From positions 17,523,833-17,587,832 of the forward strand of contig CAMZMU010000096.1 of assembly GCA_947311845.1 (NCBI GenBank): DNA of 64,000 nt. Reading direction: 5' to 3'. The DNA comes from Poa pratensis. Its lineage: Eukaryota > Streptophyta > Magnoliopsida > Poales > Poaceae. The notes below the pieces were generated by a model. It was not told the DNA's origin. It worked only from the letters and a program-made list of their open reading frames with translations, and did not search any database. Made by a program: the position numbers and the translations under genes. This document shows positions 1 through 10,552 of the stretch, piece by piece. The stretch's first letter is position 1. Every line of letters begins with the position of its first letter.

Positions 1-990
1 CCGGCGTCCCCCACTGGCAATGACAATGGCTGGTTTGTAGCCGCTCCCCCTCCTTGCAGCGGTGTCGGGGCGCTTGCACCAGCGTCCCTGAACCAGTAGA
101 GGGCATGGAGCACCGGCAACCACCCTTTGTAGCACCGCCGGTGTGTTTGTAGCAGCCGTGGACTGCGTTTGCATCATCGACGGCGCAGACGAGGCGCTCG
201 ATGCTTCAGGCGGTGGCGAGAGATGCTTCCGACGGTGGCGAACAATGCGTCTGGCACTGGCGAGAGTTGCTTCCGGCGGAGGCGCCCGATGCTTCCGACG
301 GTGGAGAGAGTTGCGTCCGGCGGCGGCGCCCGATGCTTCCAGCGGCGGTGAGAGTTGCTTCCAGCGGCGGCGGCCGATGCTTCCGATGGCGGAGAGAGTT
401 GCATCCGGCGGCGGCGAGAGTTGCTTCCGGCGACGGCGCCCGATGCTTCCGAAGGCGGCGAGAGTTGCTTCCGGCGGCCGCGCCCTATGCATGCTTCAAC
501 CGTCCTGCCTCCACGACAGCATCGCGCCTCGCCGCTAGCAGCAGCGCCTCGGTGCCATGGTAGCAACTCTAGCGACCTATGGCAGCAGCGCCACCTATCC
601 CCGCAGCTTCACGTCGCCAGATTTGAGTTCTCCGCCATGGTAGTCGCCCCCTACATCAGCTCCATGGTCATCGTAGCAGATCCACGGGTGCCCCTCTGTA
701 ACGTCGTCGTTGCCGTCGCGGGATCCCGCACGGGAGCGATCAAGGGCGCTGGAGGTCAGAGGACTCACGTGGTGGTGGATGAAGGGCAACGGCGCGTGGT
801 GGCGGTGCCGGCGTGGTGGACTCGCAGGAGAGACGGAAGGTAGAAGGAGAGAAAACTAGTGGAGAGGAAACGACGGGAGGAGATAAGGTTGAGATGGGCC
901 CTCACTTAAACGCTTCGGGTGGACGTGTGTCACGCGTTGGAGGCGGAGGATGTTTCGCGTGGAGCCTCCGGCTGAAACGTAGCATTTCCC
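1..990. mobile_element. Possible terminal part of a Mutator-like element (left end outside window)
   Basis: This GC-rich stretch carries a minisatellite and no recognisable gene. It ends at 981-990 in agcatttccc. Read on the minus strand this gives a GGGAAATGCTACG-type end, which resembles grass MULE termini, and it is followed by AT-rich DNA into which the LINE inserted. The other end is outside the window, so neither terminal inverted repeat pairing nor a 9-bp target duplication can be tested. It could equally be ordinary GC-rich intergenic DNA. Confidence 0.3.
196..485 (+). repeat. 22-bp GC-rich minisatellite
   Basis: Variants of gatgcttccggcggcggcg alternate with gagagttgcttccggcgg at a spacing of about 22 bp. 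Three units make 66 bp, so conceptual translations repeat every 22 codons. Because the unit is poor in stops, both strands stay open in several frames (for example 143-538 plus and 174-566 minus). These overlapping Arg/Cys/Gly-rich ORFs are products of the repeat and not evidence for a protein gene. Confidence 0.75.
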
Positions 991-1030
991 TTATATCATT
1001 GGGGGCATCGCTGAGACTGATTTTATTTTT

Positions 1031-1196
1031 TATTTTTTTTTTTTTTTTTTTTTTTTGAAACGACCAACCTTGGTTGGTTTATATTGATATAAGCAGAGGG
1101 AATACAATTAAAAGGTCACTTAGCCATGTGTTGACATGCTAAGGCACCCGAAAGAAAAACTTTTAAAGGAAAAACAAACAGGATAGCTAAAAACAT
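1031..1196 (-). other. LINE 3' UTR with stem-loop next to poly(A)
   Basis: Immediately beside the tail is a perfect 7-bp stem, ACCAACC at 1063-1069 pairing with GGTTGGT at 1072-1078 around a 2-nt loop. Some plant L1 lineages and their partner SINEs are recognised by their reverse transcriptase through a conserved 3' stem-loop. Position and shape fit that role, which is inferred. Confidence 0.6.
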
Positions 1197-4100
1197 TCAT
1201 GGTGGTTCGAAAAGCAGCCTTTTCAATGCCTTTGCCCCGGCGAAGGCCCATCCTCTAGCTTCATCCCGAATCCAATTCACAAGGCTGGAGCAAGATGACG
1301 AACGGCGATCAAAGACCCTTCTGTTTCTCTCCGTCCAGATTCTCCATGCAGCGAGCATGAACAGTGAGCAGAAACCCTTACGGTGTTGCTTGCTGAACGT
1401 CTGAGCCATCCGCTGCCAAATCAGCGTCGGCGAGGTGAAGCGTTCCCATTTCATAGGCTCGAGTCCGCCGCATCCAGGCCATTGTGCGAGCGCAAGCCAG
1501 ATGTGGCGCGAGAAAGGACATTCGAAGAACAGATGATCCGAGGTCTCGAGTCTTCTGTTGCAAAGCTGGCAGAAGTACTCGTTGGGCCAGCCGCGACGCT
1601 GCAGCCTGTCCGCGCACCACAACCTGTCTTGAAACAGAAGCCATGCGAATACCTTGATGCGAGGCGGAGCCCATGGCTTCCAGATGGCAGCAGGCGCAAT
1701 GCAGCGCTGGCGACCTTCGAATTGGATTGCGTATGCCGATTTTGTTGAGTAGCAGCCGTCCGTAGACAGGATCCAGCGGATGGTGTCGTCGACGCCATGC
1801 ACCAGGGTAGGGCCTTGCTGCAGGAGCTTACGCCAAATCGCGAGGAAGGCGGTTAGCAGCTCGGTGGTGATCGTAGCTGGCAGCATCAGGTCCGAGACCC
1901 AGCTGTGGTTGGTCATGGCCTGAGCCACAGTCTTGTTCTTCCGTCGTGAGAGCCCGAAGATCGAAGGAAATTGGCGGGAGAGCGGCGATCCGTCTAGCCA
2001 GTTGGAGTGCCAGAACGAAGCTCGATTCCCGTCGCCAATGGTGACACGGGTGGCAGTGTTGAAGAGCTCCCTGTCACCATCGTCGCATGGCGTTGGCAGG
2101 CCCACCCAAGGACGATGTGGCGCAGTCCACTCGTACCAGAGCCAGCGAAGGCGAAGCGCGCGACCAAAAAGGCCGAGGTTCGGCAATCCCAGTCCACCAA
2201 AGACCGCTGGCGAGCAGACCTTCTGCCAGCTCACCTTGCATTTGCCGCCGGCCATTTCCGTATCTTGGATGTTCCAGACGAAATTGCGACGGATTTTGTC
2301 CAAGTCCTTGATGAATTTTGGCGGGGGTTTTAGCGCTGTCAGGGTGAAGATCGAGAGCGCGCTCAGCACCGAACGAGCCAGCTCGCGGCGCCCGCCGATG
2401 TTGATCCACCTGCCATGCCAGCCCGCGAGGCGCGCCTTTGCGCGGTCGATGATGTGCTGCAGGTCCACGTACCTTAGCCTGCCGAGGGAAAGCGGCATGC
2501 CCAAGTAGCGGATAGGGAATGCCGCGGTGCTGCCCCCGAAGGGGCGCAGAATGTCGTCGAGGTTGAGGTCCTCGCATCTGATCGCAGACACAGAGCACTT
2601 GGCGACATTGATCTGTAGCCCAGTTGCATTACCAAACTGGTGTAGGGTCTGGAAGAGGGTGGCCACCTCCGTTCCGATGAGGTTTAGGAACACGGCGGCG
2701 TCGTCGGCGTAGAGGCTGGCTCTGATTCTTGCTTCACGGTGGGGCAGCGGCGAGAGGAGGCCGCGTTCCGTGGCAAGCTCAAGCACACGGTGTAGAGGGT
2801 CGATCGCGAGATCGAAAAGCAGGGGGGACAGGGGGTCCCCCTGCCGTAGGCCTCGCCTGTGTCGAATGGCAGGCCCGACAGCTCCGTTGAGAAGGACTGA
2901 AGATGAAGCTGTGGAGAGAAGCAACGCGATCATGTCCCGCCATCGAGCTGGGAATCCCATATGTTGGAGCAGGTCGAAGAGATATCCCCAGGAGATGGAG
3001 TCGAAAGCACGCGCGAAGTCCAATTTGAACAGAAGCGCCGGCTTCTTCTTCCTGTGTAAGGCTCTGGAGAGGTTTCGGACGAAGAGGAAATTGTCGTGGA
3101 GGCAGCGCGTTTTGATGAACGCGCTCTGCGCCGGGGAGACGAGCGAGTTCATGTGGGGCGCCAGCCTTCTCGCCAAGATTTTGGAGAGAAGTTTTCCAAA
3201 CGAATGAATTAGGCTTATTGGCCTGTAATCCCCGGCGGTGCTCGCTCCCTCCTTCTTGGGCAATAGACAGATGAACGCTTTGTTTAGGGCAGCGAAGCCG
3301 GATTGCTGCAAATTGAAGATGTGTTGCAGCGCTGCCAATACGTCGATCTTGATTGTGTTCCAGCAACGGCGGTAGAACACGCCAGTAAATCCGTCGGGGC
3401 CCGGCGCCTTTTCCGACGGCGAATCCTTGATTGCTTCCCAGGTTTCCTTCATGGTAAACGGCAGGTCGAGGCCGGCGGCCGGAAGAATTGGGAGATCAAG
3501 GGCATCCCAATCCAAGGTGCAGGAGCGCGGCGGCGATGTTCCGAGGGCCTCCGTGAAGTGGGCGTGGAGGATCGACTCCTTCTCGTCGTGCTTGATGTGG
3601 ATGCCCGATGCCGCGGCGAGGGAGTGGATGAAATTTTTCCGGCGGCGCGAGTTCATCTTGACGTGGAAGAAACGAGTGCAGGCGTCGCCCTCGCGAAGCC
3701 AAGTAATTCTGGAGGCTTGCCGGCGGCGAGCTCTCTCGATCGCGGCGAGCCCCAGCACTTTCTGCTTCAGAGCCTTGCGCAGCAGCGCCTCGTCCTCTGT
3801 AAGTGTGCGGCTCTCCTGTGCCACATCGAAGAGGAGGATGACGGCGTTGACGATATGCAATTGCATCCGAGGATCACCGAAGGTTTCTTTGCTCCAAACA
3901 CGAAGAGCACGGGCCGTTCGAGCAAGCTTTATCTGCAGGCGACGGAGAGGATTTGATGATCTGACCTCCTCATTCCATGCCAAGTTTACCGTAGTAGAGA
4001 AACCGGCATGGCTGGGCCAGAAATTCTCAAAGCGGAAGCGAGCTTTGTGCGGCGGCGGAGAGAAAGCAGAGAGCAGCAGAGGGCAGTGATCTGAATGCGA

Positions 4101-4799
4101 GGAGGAGAGAGCTTGGACGCTGCAGCTCGGGAAGATGGCATCCCAGGCCACATTGAAGAAGAAACGATCGAGGCACACCAGCGTCGGATCAGCGCGCTCA
4201 TTGCTCCAGGAGAAACGCCGATTGGCACAGCGCAACTCCTTAATTTCTGCGGCGTTGATGGCCGCTCTGAACTTGCCCATCAGACTCCTGCAGAGATTTG
4301 TGTTGTTTTTATCCCGTGCTTCGTAGATCATGTTGAAATCACCAAGGATGAGCCACGGCGTGCCAATTGGGGGCTTGCAGGCGATCATCTCGTCCAAAAA
4401 TTGCTGCTTGAGGTCATCAGTGGATGGGCCGTAGACGGACGTAAGCAGGAACGCAGATCCCGTGGCCAGTATTGTTACTGTCGCAGAAACGGAGAACTGA
4501 CGCACAGAGGCGGTAGACAGCGAGACGATGGTGGCGTCCCAGAAAATTGCCACCCCTCCCCGAGTCCCCAACGCAGGGAGGAAGATGAAGTCCTGACGCT
4601 CGGGGCCAGCAATTTCTGAAGCCAGGGCACGGTCGATGAGGTCTAGTTTCGTTTCCTGAAGACATAAGATCGCTACTCTAGCAGCCGAGGCCAGAGCTCT
4701 AACGGCGTCGCGACGAACTGACATGTTTAAACCCCGCGGGTTCCATGTCAGAATTGGGCAAATGCTTTCACTAATTGGGGAAACTACAATTGCTCTCAT
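1197..4799 (-). CDS. LINE ORF2: endonuclease-reverse transcriptase (1200 aa)
   Basis: This is the LINE replication enzyme: it nicks target DNA and reverse-transcribes element RNA from the nick. Residues ~15-245 are an APE-type endonuclease, starting with WNPRGLN and LCLQETKL and ending with the SHSDHCP motif that carries the catalytic His/Asp. Residues ~430-760 are the reverse transcriptase, with YRPISL, KLDFARAFDS, RGLRQGDPLSPLLF and the catalytic YADD at about 697-700. Near the C-terminus is the zf-RVT region of plant L1s (WLLFQDRLWCADRLQRRG, then CQLCNRRLETSDHLFFEC). There is no internal stop or frameshift and the length is normal for the family, so the element could be autonomous if transcribed. 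The minus-strand stop at 1197 leaves about 140 bp of 3' UTR. Confidence 0.95.
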   Translation of the reverse strand: MRAIVVSPISESICPILTWNPRGLNMSVRRDAVRALASAARVAILCLQETKLDLIDRALASEIAGPERQDFIFLPALGTRGGVAIFWDATIVSLSTASVRQFSVSATVTILATGSAFLLTSVYGPSTDDLKQQFLDEMIACKPPIGTPWLILGDFNMIYEARDKNNTNLCRSLMGKFRAAINAAEIKELRCANRRFSWSNERADPTLVCLDRFFFNVAWDAIFPSCSVQALSSSHSDHCPLLLSAFSPPPHKARFRFENFWPSHAGFSTTVNLAWNEEVRSSNPLRRLQIKLARTARALRVWSKETFGDPRMQLHIVNAVILLFDVAQESRTLTEDEALLRKALKQKVLGLAAIERARRRQASRITWLREGDACTRFFHVKMNSRRRKNFIHSLAAASGIHIKHDEKESILHAHFTEALGTSPPRSCTLDWDALDLPILPAAGLDLPFTMKETWEAIKDSPSEKAPGPDGFTGVFYRRCWNTIKIDVLAALQHIFNLQQSGFAALNKAFICLLPKKEGASTAGDYRPISLIHSFGKLLSKILARRLAPHMNSLVSPAQSAFIKTRCLHDNFLFVRNLSRALHRKKKPALLFKLDFARAFDSISWGYLFDLLQHMGFPARWRDMIALLLSTASSSVLLNGAVGPAIRHRRGLRQGDPLSPLLFDLAIDPLHRVLELATERGLLSPLPHREARIRASLYADDAAVFLNLIGTEVATLFQTLHQFGNATGLQINVAKCSVSAIRCEDLNLDDILRPFGGSTAAFPIRYLGMPLSLGRLRYVDLQHIIDRAKARLAGWHGRWINIGGRRELARSVLSALSIFTLTALKPPPKFIKDLDKIRRNFVWNIQDTEMAGGKCKVSWQKVCSPAVFGGLGLPNLGLFGRALRLRWLWYEWTAPHRPWVGLPTPCDDGDRELFNTATRVTIGDGNRASFWHSNWLDGSPLSRQFPSIFGLSRRKNKTVAQAMTNHSWVSDLMLPATITTELLTAFLAIWRKLLQQGPTLVHGVDDTIRWILSTDGCYSTKSAYAIQFEGRQRCIAPAAIWKPWAPPRIKVFAWLLFQDRLWCADRLQRRGWPNEYFCQLCNRRLETSDHLFFECPFSRHIWLALAQWPGCGGLEPMKWERFTSPTLIWQRMAQTFSKQHRKGFCSLFMLAAWRIWTERNRRVFDRRSSSCSSLVNWIRDEARGWAFAGAKALKRLLFEPP

Positions 4800-7014
4800 T
4801 CATTGCCGAGGCGGCAGCGCGGGCATTGGAGGCCTGATCCGCAGCACGGCGAAGTGCTTGGCGATCAATGCGAGTGAGAATGGCGATGCCGTCGAGGTCC
4901 GTCTCCACAAGCGGTTCCTTGAAGTGCTGGTTGAGCGCACCCGCCGCGACGTCGGCGCGGCGCTCTTCTTCATCCACCATGTTCAGACCCCTGGCGACGC
5001 GGAGGGTAGCGCGCTGAAGGATCGGAATGGCCGCCAGCTTGTTGTGGCGGATGCTGCGGCGGAGAGGCTGCGGGGTCGGAGCGATGGCGTCGACCTGCAC
5101 CCTGGGCGGCGAAGTCCCTAGCACTGCCACCGGCGCTGCAGCAAACAGCCCGTCCAGAGCTGCGTTCGCTGCAGGGCCAGGCTCCACCTGAGCCGCGACG
5201 TAGTTGATGAACTGCTGCAAGTCCCCCCCTCCAACCGCGGCAGAGGAGGCGTCCGGGTCCGGGGTGGCCGCCGCGAGGCTAGCGGCCGGAGACGAGCTGT
5301 GCCGTGGCGTGATAGTGAGCCGCGGCGAGCCTCCTTCTGCGTTCCAGGCTTCATTTCCCGCATCGAGCTCCAGACGGGACAGCATGCCAATTGCGTCGTG
5401 CACGTCATGCGTGCCCTCTGTTTCCAGTCCATGGGGGCCATCAGTCGCCGCCGCAGCCGCTGGGGAAGGAACCCCGCAGGTCGTGACGCGGGGCTCGTCA
5501 GGCGGGTGGATCCCCGCCGCCCTGTCCAGGAGCGCGGCCGCCCGCAAATTCCAGTCCCGCAGTGCCGCCGACTCCGCTAGCAGCGGCTTGACGGCGCCGT
5601 CAATGCATGCCTGGAGCACAGCACGCAGGGATGCAGCTTCGTCGGCGAGGATGCCGCGGACATCCGCCTCCGAGAGTACGGCGCGAGGAGGCGGCTGCAA
5701 CGAGAGCGAGGGCGCTGCCATGGTCTGCAAGGAATCGAGCACGGGCTGAGGCGTGGGTGGAGGCCTCCAAGGCCGGATTTGCACAAGGGCACCGTCAACC
5801 ATGACGCGGCCGCGCTTGAGCACCTCCGTGCAGTGGGCCTTGTGCTCGAACTTGACGAGGAATTGCACGGGCTGGTGCGGGCAGACAGAGACTTCGCGAT
5901 GGCTGAGGCGGAATTGCTTGCGGACTGCCCGATCGACGGCGAGGGCGTCCACCTTGCGCTTGTCGCTGACATTGACGACCCAGGCGATGGCGGCCGTCTC
6001 CTCCCAGGTCTTGACCTCCTGGTCGAGCTCGCGCGTCATGGCGATGATGACCGTGTCCTCCAAAGGCCGCGTGGCCGCCGCCCCGATGCCGCTGCTGACC
6101 ATAGGCACGGGAGGTGGTAGGGGAGGCGGTGTCGGAGCTTGCGGCGGAGCTTGGAGCGGAGCCGCGGCGACCTTGGCCCACGACAGAGCACCCTTCGCGA
6201 GCGGAGAGGAAGCAGGCCGGCGCGGTGGAGGGCGGACAGGGGCCGGCTTGGACAGCTTGGAGGCGAGGCGGAGAGGGCATTTGCGCTCCTTGTGGCCGGA
6301 GAGGTTGCAGGTGAGGCAACGCACGGGGTCGCGACACGCAGCGTAGCCGTGGTGCTTGAGGGGGGCGAGACAACGGCCACATTTGCCATCCGTGCGCCTC
6401 TTGAAGCGCAGCGCGGCCGCGTCCTGCTGGGAGCGGCGCGTAGCGGGGCCCGCCACGCCGCCGTCGCGCCGGCTTGAATGCCCGTCCCGTCGTGGACGGC
6501 GCCGCGACTTTGGGGAGAGCCATCCCTCGTCGTCGTTTCGGGCAGAGGGCGCCGCGGCTGGAGGTGACGCGCCATGAAGGCCTGCAGAACCTTGCTGGGC
6601 AGGAGGGGCGATGACGATGGAGCGTAGCCGGCGCGCTTTGGGGGCGGGCGCCTCCTGCGCCGAATTGACGACGGAAGGTCCAGAGATGGCCACGCCAGAG
6701 GGGCGGCCAGCTGCGGGCGACACGGAGTCAGGAACCTCCTCACCAGAGGAGGACGAGAGCAGCAGGGACCGTGGCGGCGTGAGGATCTCCGGCGTGTCGA
6801 CCCGATCCCGATCTGGATCGGAAACGAGCGCAGAAGAGCGCAGGAGACGACGCTGCTCCTCCGAGAGGAACCAGGGTGCCTGCGGCGCGAGGCGGACCGG
6901 AACGAACGGCGGTGGGGGGAGGTGGGTGGGTGGGGGTGGTGGAGTTGCCGCCGGCGAGCCGGCAGGTGCTGGGGTCGGGGGAGTCGCCTTACCTGGGAGC
7001 TCCAACGGCAACAT
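4771..7014 (-). CDS. LINE ORF1: Gag-like RNA-binding protein (747 aa)
   Basis: This is the first ORF of the L1 element, expected to bind element RNA and help form the ribonucleoprotein. The first 180 residues are Pro/Ala/Ser-rich and low complexity. Around residues 210-250 there is a Cys/His cluster (CGRC...C...CLTC...H....C) like the CCHC knuckles of plant L1 ORF1 proteins. Downstream, near residues 340-415, lies a basic region (FLVKFEHKAHCTEVLKRG) resembling the RRM-like DUF4283 fold seen in this family. The C-terminal third is again Ala/Pro-rich. The domain order (knuckle before the RRM-like part) is inverted relative to many plant L1s. Start chosen: the first ATG after an in-frame stop just upstream. 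The 29-bp overlap with ORF2 implies reinitiation or another non-standard way of translating ORF2. Confidence 0.85.
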   Translation of the reverse strand: MLPLELPGKATPPTPAPAGSPAATPPPPPTHLPPPPFVPVRLAPQAPWFLSEEQRRLLRSSALVSDPDRDRVDTPEILTPPRSLLLSSSSGEEVPDSVSPAAGRPSGVAISGPSVVNSAQEAPAPKARRLRSIVIAPPAQQGSAGLHGASPPAAAPSARNDDEGWLSPKSRRRPRRDGHSSRRDGGVAGPATRRSQQDAAALRFKRRTDGKCGRCLAPLKHHGYAACRDPVRCLTCNLSGHKERKCPLRLASKLSKPAPVRPPPRRPASSPLAKGALSWAKVAAAPLQAPPQAPTPPPLPPPVPMVSSGIGAAATRPLEDTVIIAMTRELDQEVKTWEETAAIAWVVNVSDKRKVDALAVDRAVRKQFRLSHREVSVCPHQPVQFLVKFEHKAHCTEVLKRGRVMVDGALVQIRPWRPPPTPQPVLDSLQTMAAPSLSLQPPPRAVLSEADVRGILADEAASLRAVLQACIDGAVKPLLAESAALRDWNLRAAALLDRAAGIHPPDEPRVTTCGVPSPAAAAATDGPHGLETEGTHDVHDAIGMLSRLELDAGNEAWNAEGGSPRLTITPRHSSSPAASLAAATPDPDASSAAVGGGDLQQFINYVAAQVEPGPAANAALDGLFAAAPVAVLGTSPPRVQVDAIAPTPQPLRRSIRHNKLAAIPILQRATLRVARGLNMVDEEERRADVAAGALNQHFKEPLVETDLDGIAILTRIDRQALRRAADQASNARAAASAMNESNCSFPN

Positions 7015-7049
7015 CTTCTACCGTATTATTATTCACTGATTTTATTTTT

Positions 7050-9624
7050 ATCTGGACCCATTGGACCGACAGGGAGACTTACCGGGGACACCAGTGAGGA
7101 TTATAAAATCTTAAAAAAAGGTGATCAACCGTGAGAGATAGCTCAGGACGGAGGCTCTCGTTGTGTCCAGAAAGGAGATGAGCCAACGATGATGAACCGC
7201 GAACCTGACGCACATGTCGCAGCGCGATCTACAGTAGAAACGTTGCCGTGTGGGACGTACCCATGCATCGTGGATACATCATCGTCTTCCTTTTCGTCGT
7301 GCGTGGAACCTCCTGAACCCGCGCGCGCACAAAGTTGCCGGTGCAAGTACGTCAGATCAGCTCGAGCCGCATCCGGCGGCGGCGGCGGCACACACGTCGC
7401 ACGCCCGCCTGGGCGGTTACCAGCATCCAGCCGCCAGCAACGCCGTGACGACTGTGCTACTAGCTCGCGAGTTTCCGCCCGAGGACCGGGTCCCAGGCTC
7501 CCAGCGGAAGAGTCGTCACGGCCTTTCTAGAACTTATTTTCCAATCAGGACGATCATCCTTTCTAGAACTTACCTTGGAGATATCCAAGCTACTACAGTA
7601 GATTAATCGGCTTGTTGTCTTTCCGCGTGATCCAGATGCGTACGAGACAGACAAGCTTGACGGGTTCAAATGCAAAGATCACGTAGAAATTCTCTTGACA
7701 TGAACTTGAAAGTGTACTATCCCGAGCTTAGTAATCTATGTTAACCGTGTGGATTCAGTTTTAGTCTAAAAAGATACTTACGGTGATCCACGCGCATGAT
7801 GCACAAAATAGCATATGTGCATTTAGTGTGAGAGCTCTTACTGTGTATGTTTTACATTCTTCTCTTTTTGTACGGAGTGAAAATATTTTTAATCAATATC
7901 CACAAGTTCCTTTTTACCGAAGGGCATGCATCTTGATTCGAATCGCCCGTTTTCAATTGCTGGTGCACAACCAAACGGGAGATTTTGCATAGACTCACTC
8001 CCTGAGCTAGGGATTAAAATTTCACCTTTTTTTGCTAATTTCAGAAAATTCTGATTTTTTAAATAAAAAATCGTACTAAATTCAAATCAAATACAAATAA
8101 AGTTCAACTTCATTTGAATTATTTTATGTTTGATGAAGTTCGGACGAAAAAATTGTGAAATGAATTTTAAAAACATTGTAGATTTCGGTAGGTCTTGAAA
8201 TTTTAGTCCAAACAAAATTTAGAATGCCGGCGTGAACCCTTATGCATGGTTAGATGCAGGCTCCTCGGCGCGATATGGAGGAGGAGTGGTCCTCAAATGT
8301 GTGCTCCTCAGAGAGATATGAAGGGGGATTGGTAGAATCATGGACATAAAAAGAGGAGACAAGTATGAGATGGTGTGAAAAGAGGGTTTACTGACTAAGA
8401 CCTGGTGACGGTAATCGGTGATGATGAGCCACAATGAGGTCATACAAGTGCTGGACGGGCAGAGGAATCCGAGAAGACGAGTAGAGATGGGTCGCGAGCT
8501 TCTAGATGATAACACGCGTACATTTAAGAGGGTAAGGACGATGGGTGGTCGCTCAAGGGTGCGGCACCGTGTCGTAACATAGTGGAAAACATAAATCTAC
8601 GTCGAATTCAAATGTCAAAACTCTCTAGAGTTGAATGGTCATGACATGATGCTGACAAGACCATATAAAAACATCCCCTCCTTCATGGGTCGTCTTCTAG
8701 ATGATTTGCTTGTCAAACACTCTAAGAACTTTCTTCCTCGCTGTCAGCTTTGACTACGATCAGATCCTGCCTAATTGCGCAAAACTGCAATTGCACAAGC
8801 AAAGCAAGGTCACTGATTACCGGTCCCGTGAGTCAAGTCAAGCTTCGCTGGTAGCACCACGAAATAGAACGGAAAGAGTAGTAACAGGGACTTGGAAGAG
8901 AACGCAAAGAAAACAAGGATATATCCACACAAATCACACGCTTGCGACGGGTACAGCAGCCACGTGCTCTCGCGCGCAGCCGGGCTGCCCGGGCATTTCC
9001 AGCGATCCTTCGGTGGTCGCGTTCGGCTGATAGCCTCCGAGGAGGCGACGACTAGGAAGGCAGGCCCTACCCACCGGCACCGGATCATCTGCTCGACCTA
9101 CTGCACTTCCTATGAAAATTGCTGGTCATGGATATGTTTTCTAACATCCATTAATTCCCTTCGAAGGGACCTCTTCACTTTGTTTTGAACAATTTTTAAT
9201 GGAAAGTGGGAGGAGTATAGTTCAATGATGAACACCAAAATCCCCCATTTAACATGATGAAAAATCTTCTTAAAATACTAAAGTTTGATCGAGTGATCTA
9301 GTGAGTTACCTGATTCATCTTTTCTTGATGTCTCATACTTCATATATCCATTTTCATTAGGGGTATCTTATATTGAGAAGTAGGTGCACCTGTAATTTGA
9401 ATGGAATAAAAAGTTCACATACAGTATACAGTTAATCCAGGCGTGTGGCTTGCGGTACCCACAACCCATGGATCTTGGATATACTTCTTCATGTAGTTAG
9501 GACGCATCATAAAACTACTAAGATCGATTAGGTACGAACATGGATAGTTTAGGAAACAAATTGCACATACTTTACCATGTGGGGACGTTGTGACCCTTGC
9601 GCTTCAAAACTATATTGTGCACTT
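7050..9624. other. Intergenic, no gene recognised
   Basis: The part at 7140-7600 is moderately GC-rich and contains a short duplication (cctttctagaactta at ~7526 and ~7558). 8000-8230 is AT-rich of the kind common in dispersed grass repeats. A TATA-like catataaaaac occurs near 8663. The short ORFs here have no recognisable domain. Confidence 0.6.
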
Positions 9625-9873
9625 GGCCTAGTCTGGCAGCGCAGTTTTTATAAAACCAGAGTATTGGAAAACAAAAGTATTTAGTCGCAGGGCAAAGCAA
9701 TACTTCAGTTTTGGATAATACTCCAGTTTAGGAAAAAACATGTTAGGACTGAAGCTTTTAAAACCATAATATTAAATGCATCCAAACATGTCAAAATATT
9801 TAATACTGCAGTATTTTTAAAAACCGTGGTATTGGTTGAATACTTCAAAAATACTTTGATGCCAAACTAGACC
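9625..9873. mobile_element. MITE, about 249 bp, PIF/Tourist-like
   Basis: The ends are an imperfect inverted repeat: GGCCTAGTCTGGCA at 9625-9638 against GGTCTAGTTTGGCA read on the minus strand from 9873. The inside is AT-rich with internal inverted copies of actgcagtatttttaaaacc-like sequence, so it can fold on itself. No coding capacity. No clean 3-bp TSD is visible, so the superfamily is a guess from the GGCC-type termini. Confidence 0.6.
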
Positions 9874-10440
9874 TAAGTTTAATTTTTTGACGAAAGCGAA
9901 TATGACACTCACAATTATTCAAGATGTACAAGGCAATAAACCCCATAAGAAAAAAGAGTTTCTCCGTATTTCTATTACTAACAGAACAGATGAAAACAAT
10001 ATTTATAAGTTTTAGAAAATTTGAAACAAATCTCGGTGTATTCAATGTTGCTTCCAAAAATAATGCAAAATTATTTATATTGTGGGCTACAAAAAATGGG
10101 AAAATCTTGCATGTTTTGAAGATTCAAAAGTGTGTATACATTTTAATCCACACATTTGTCATTTTTTTGTAGCTTGGGGTATGAATTTTCAAATCGAGAT
10201 TTTGCACGTTTGTAGAGACATCGTTGACAACATGCAGGAATTTTAAACATTTTTTGATACTTATAAATATGTTTTTTGAATTATTTTATATAAAGAGATC
10301 ACCGAAGCCCGGAGTCAGAAATCTCTAGTCGAATGAAAGGGGACAGAAAGTGACTCGCCACAAACAATAAATTTGCGGTGGACCTAGCAATTTCGCAGCT
10401 TTCCCGCTCCACAAGCCTACGAGCCGGCCGTCATCCACCT
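9874..10440. other. AT-rich upstream region, no gene recognised
   Basis: AT-rich sequence with short spurious ORFs in both directions. Composition becomes GC-rich from about 10390, where the promoter and leader of the RING-H2 gene begin. Confidence 0.6.
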
Positions 10441-10445
10441 GACCG

Positions 10446-10451
10446 TATAAA
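10446..10451 (+). promoter_or_regulatory. TATA box of the RING-H2 gene
   Basis: TATAAA in the context gaccgTATAAAcacgctcg, 102 bp upstream of the ATG at 10553. Spacing suits a 60-75 nt leader. No other TATA match lies between it and the start. Confidence 0.6.
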
Positions 10452-10552
10452 CACGCTCGCCGTGCCTCCCAAATCCCAATTGACACCTCCAATCTCCCAT
10501 AAAGCGCAGCTCCACTCGTTCATTACCCGACTCAAGTATCCAGCAAAGATCG

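Larger units (their letters stand above)
1031..7034 (-). mobile_element. L1-type LINE, both ORFs open, with 15-bp TSD
   Basis: This is a non-LTR retrotransposon of about 6.0 kb inserted in minus orientation. Its poly(A) tail appears as the T tract 1031-1056. It is flanked by the direct repeat actgattttattttt at 1016-1030 and 7035-7049, the duplication expected from target-primed reverse transcription. ORF1 (7014-4771) and ORF2 (4799-1197) overlap by 29 bp in different frames, and both are uninterrupted. Only about 20 bp precede the ORF1 ATG and the codon two before it is a stop, so the 5' UTR is probably truncated. The intact ORFs and perfect TSD suggest a recent insertion. Confidence 0.95.

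Noticed and set aside
4095..4619. Plus-strand ORFs across 1383-6577
   Set aside because: All are antisense to the two LINE ORFs.
9845..10172. Overlapping 70- and 82-codon ORFs
   Set aside because: AT-rich sequence without domain or codon bias; treated as chance.
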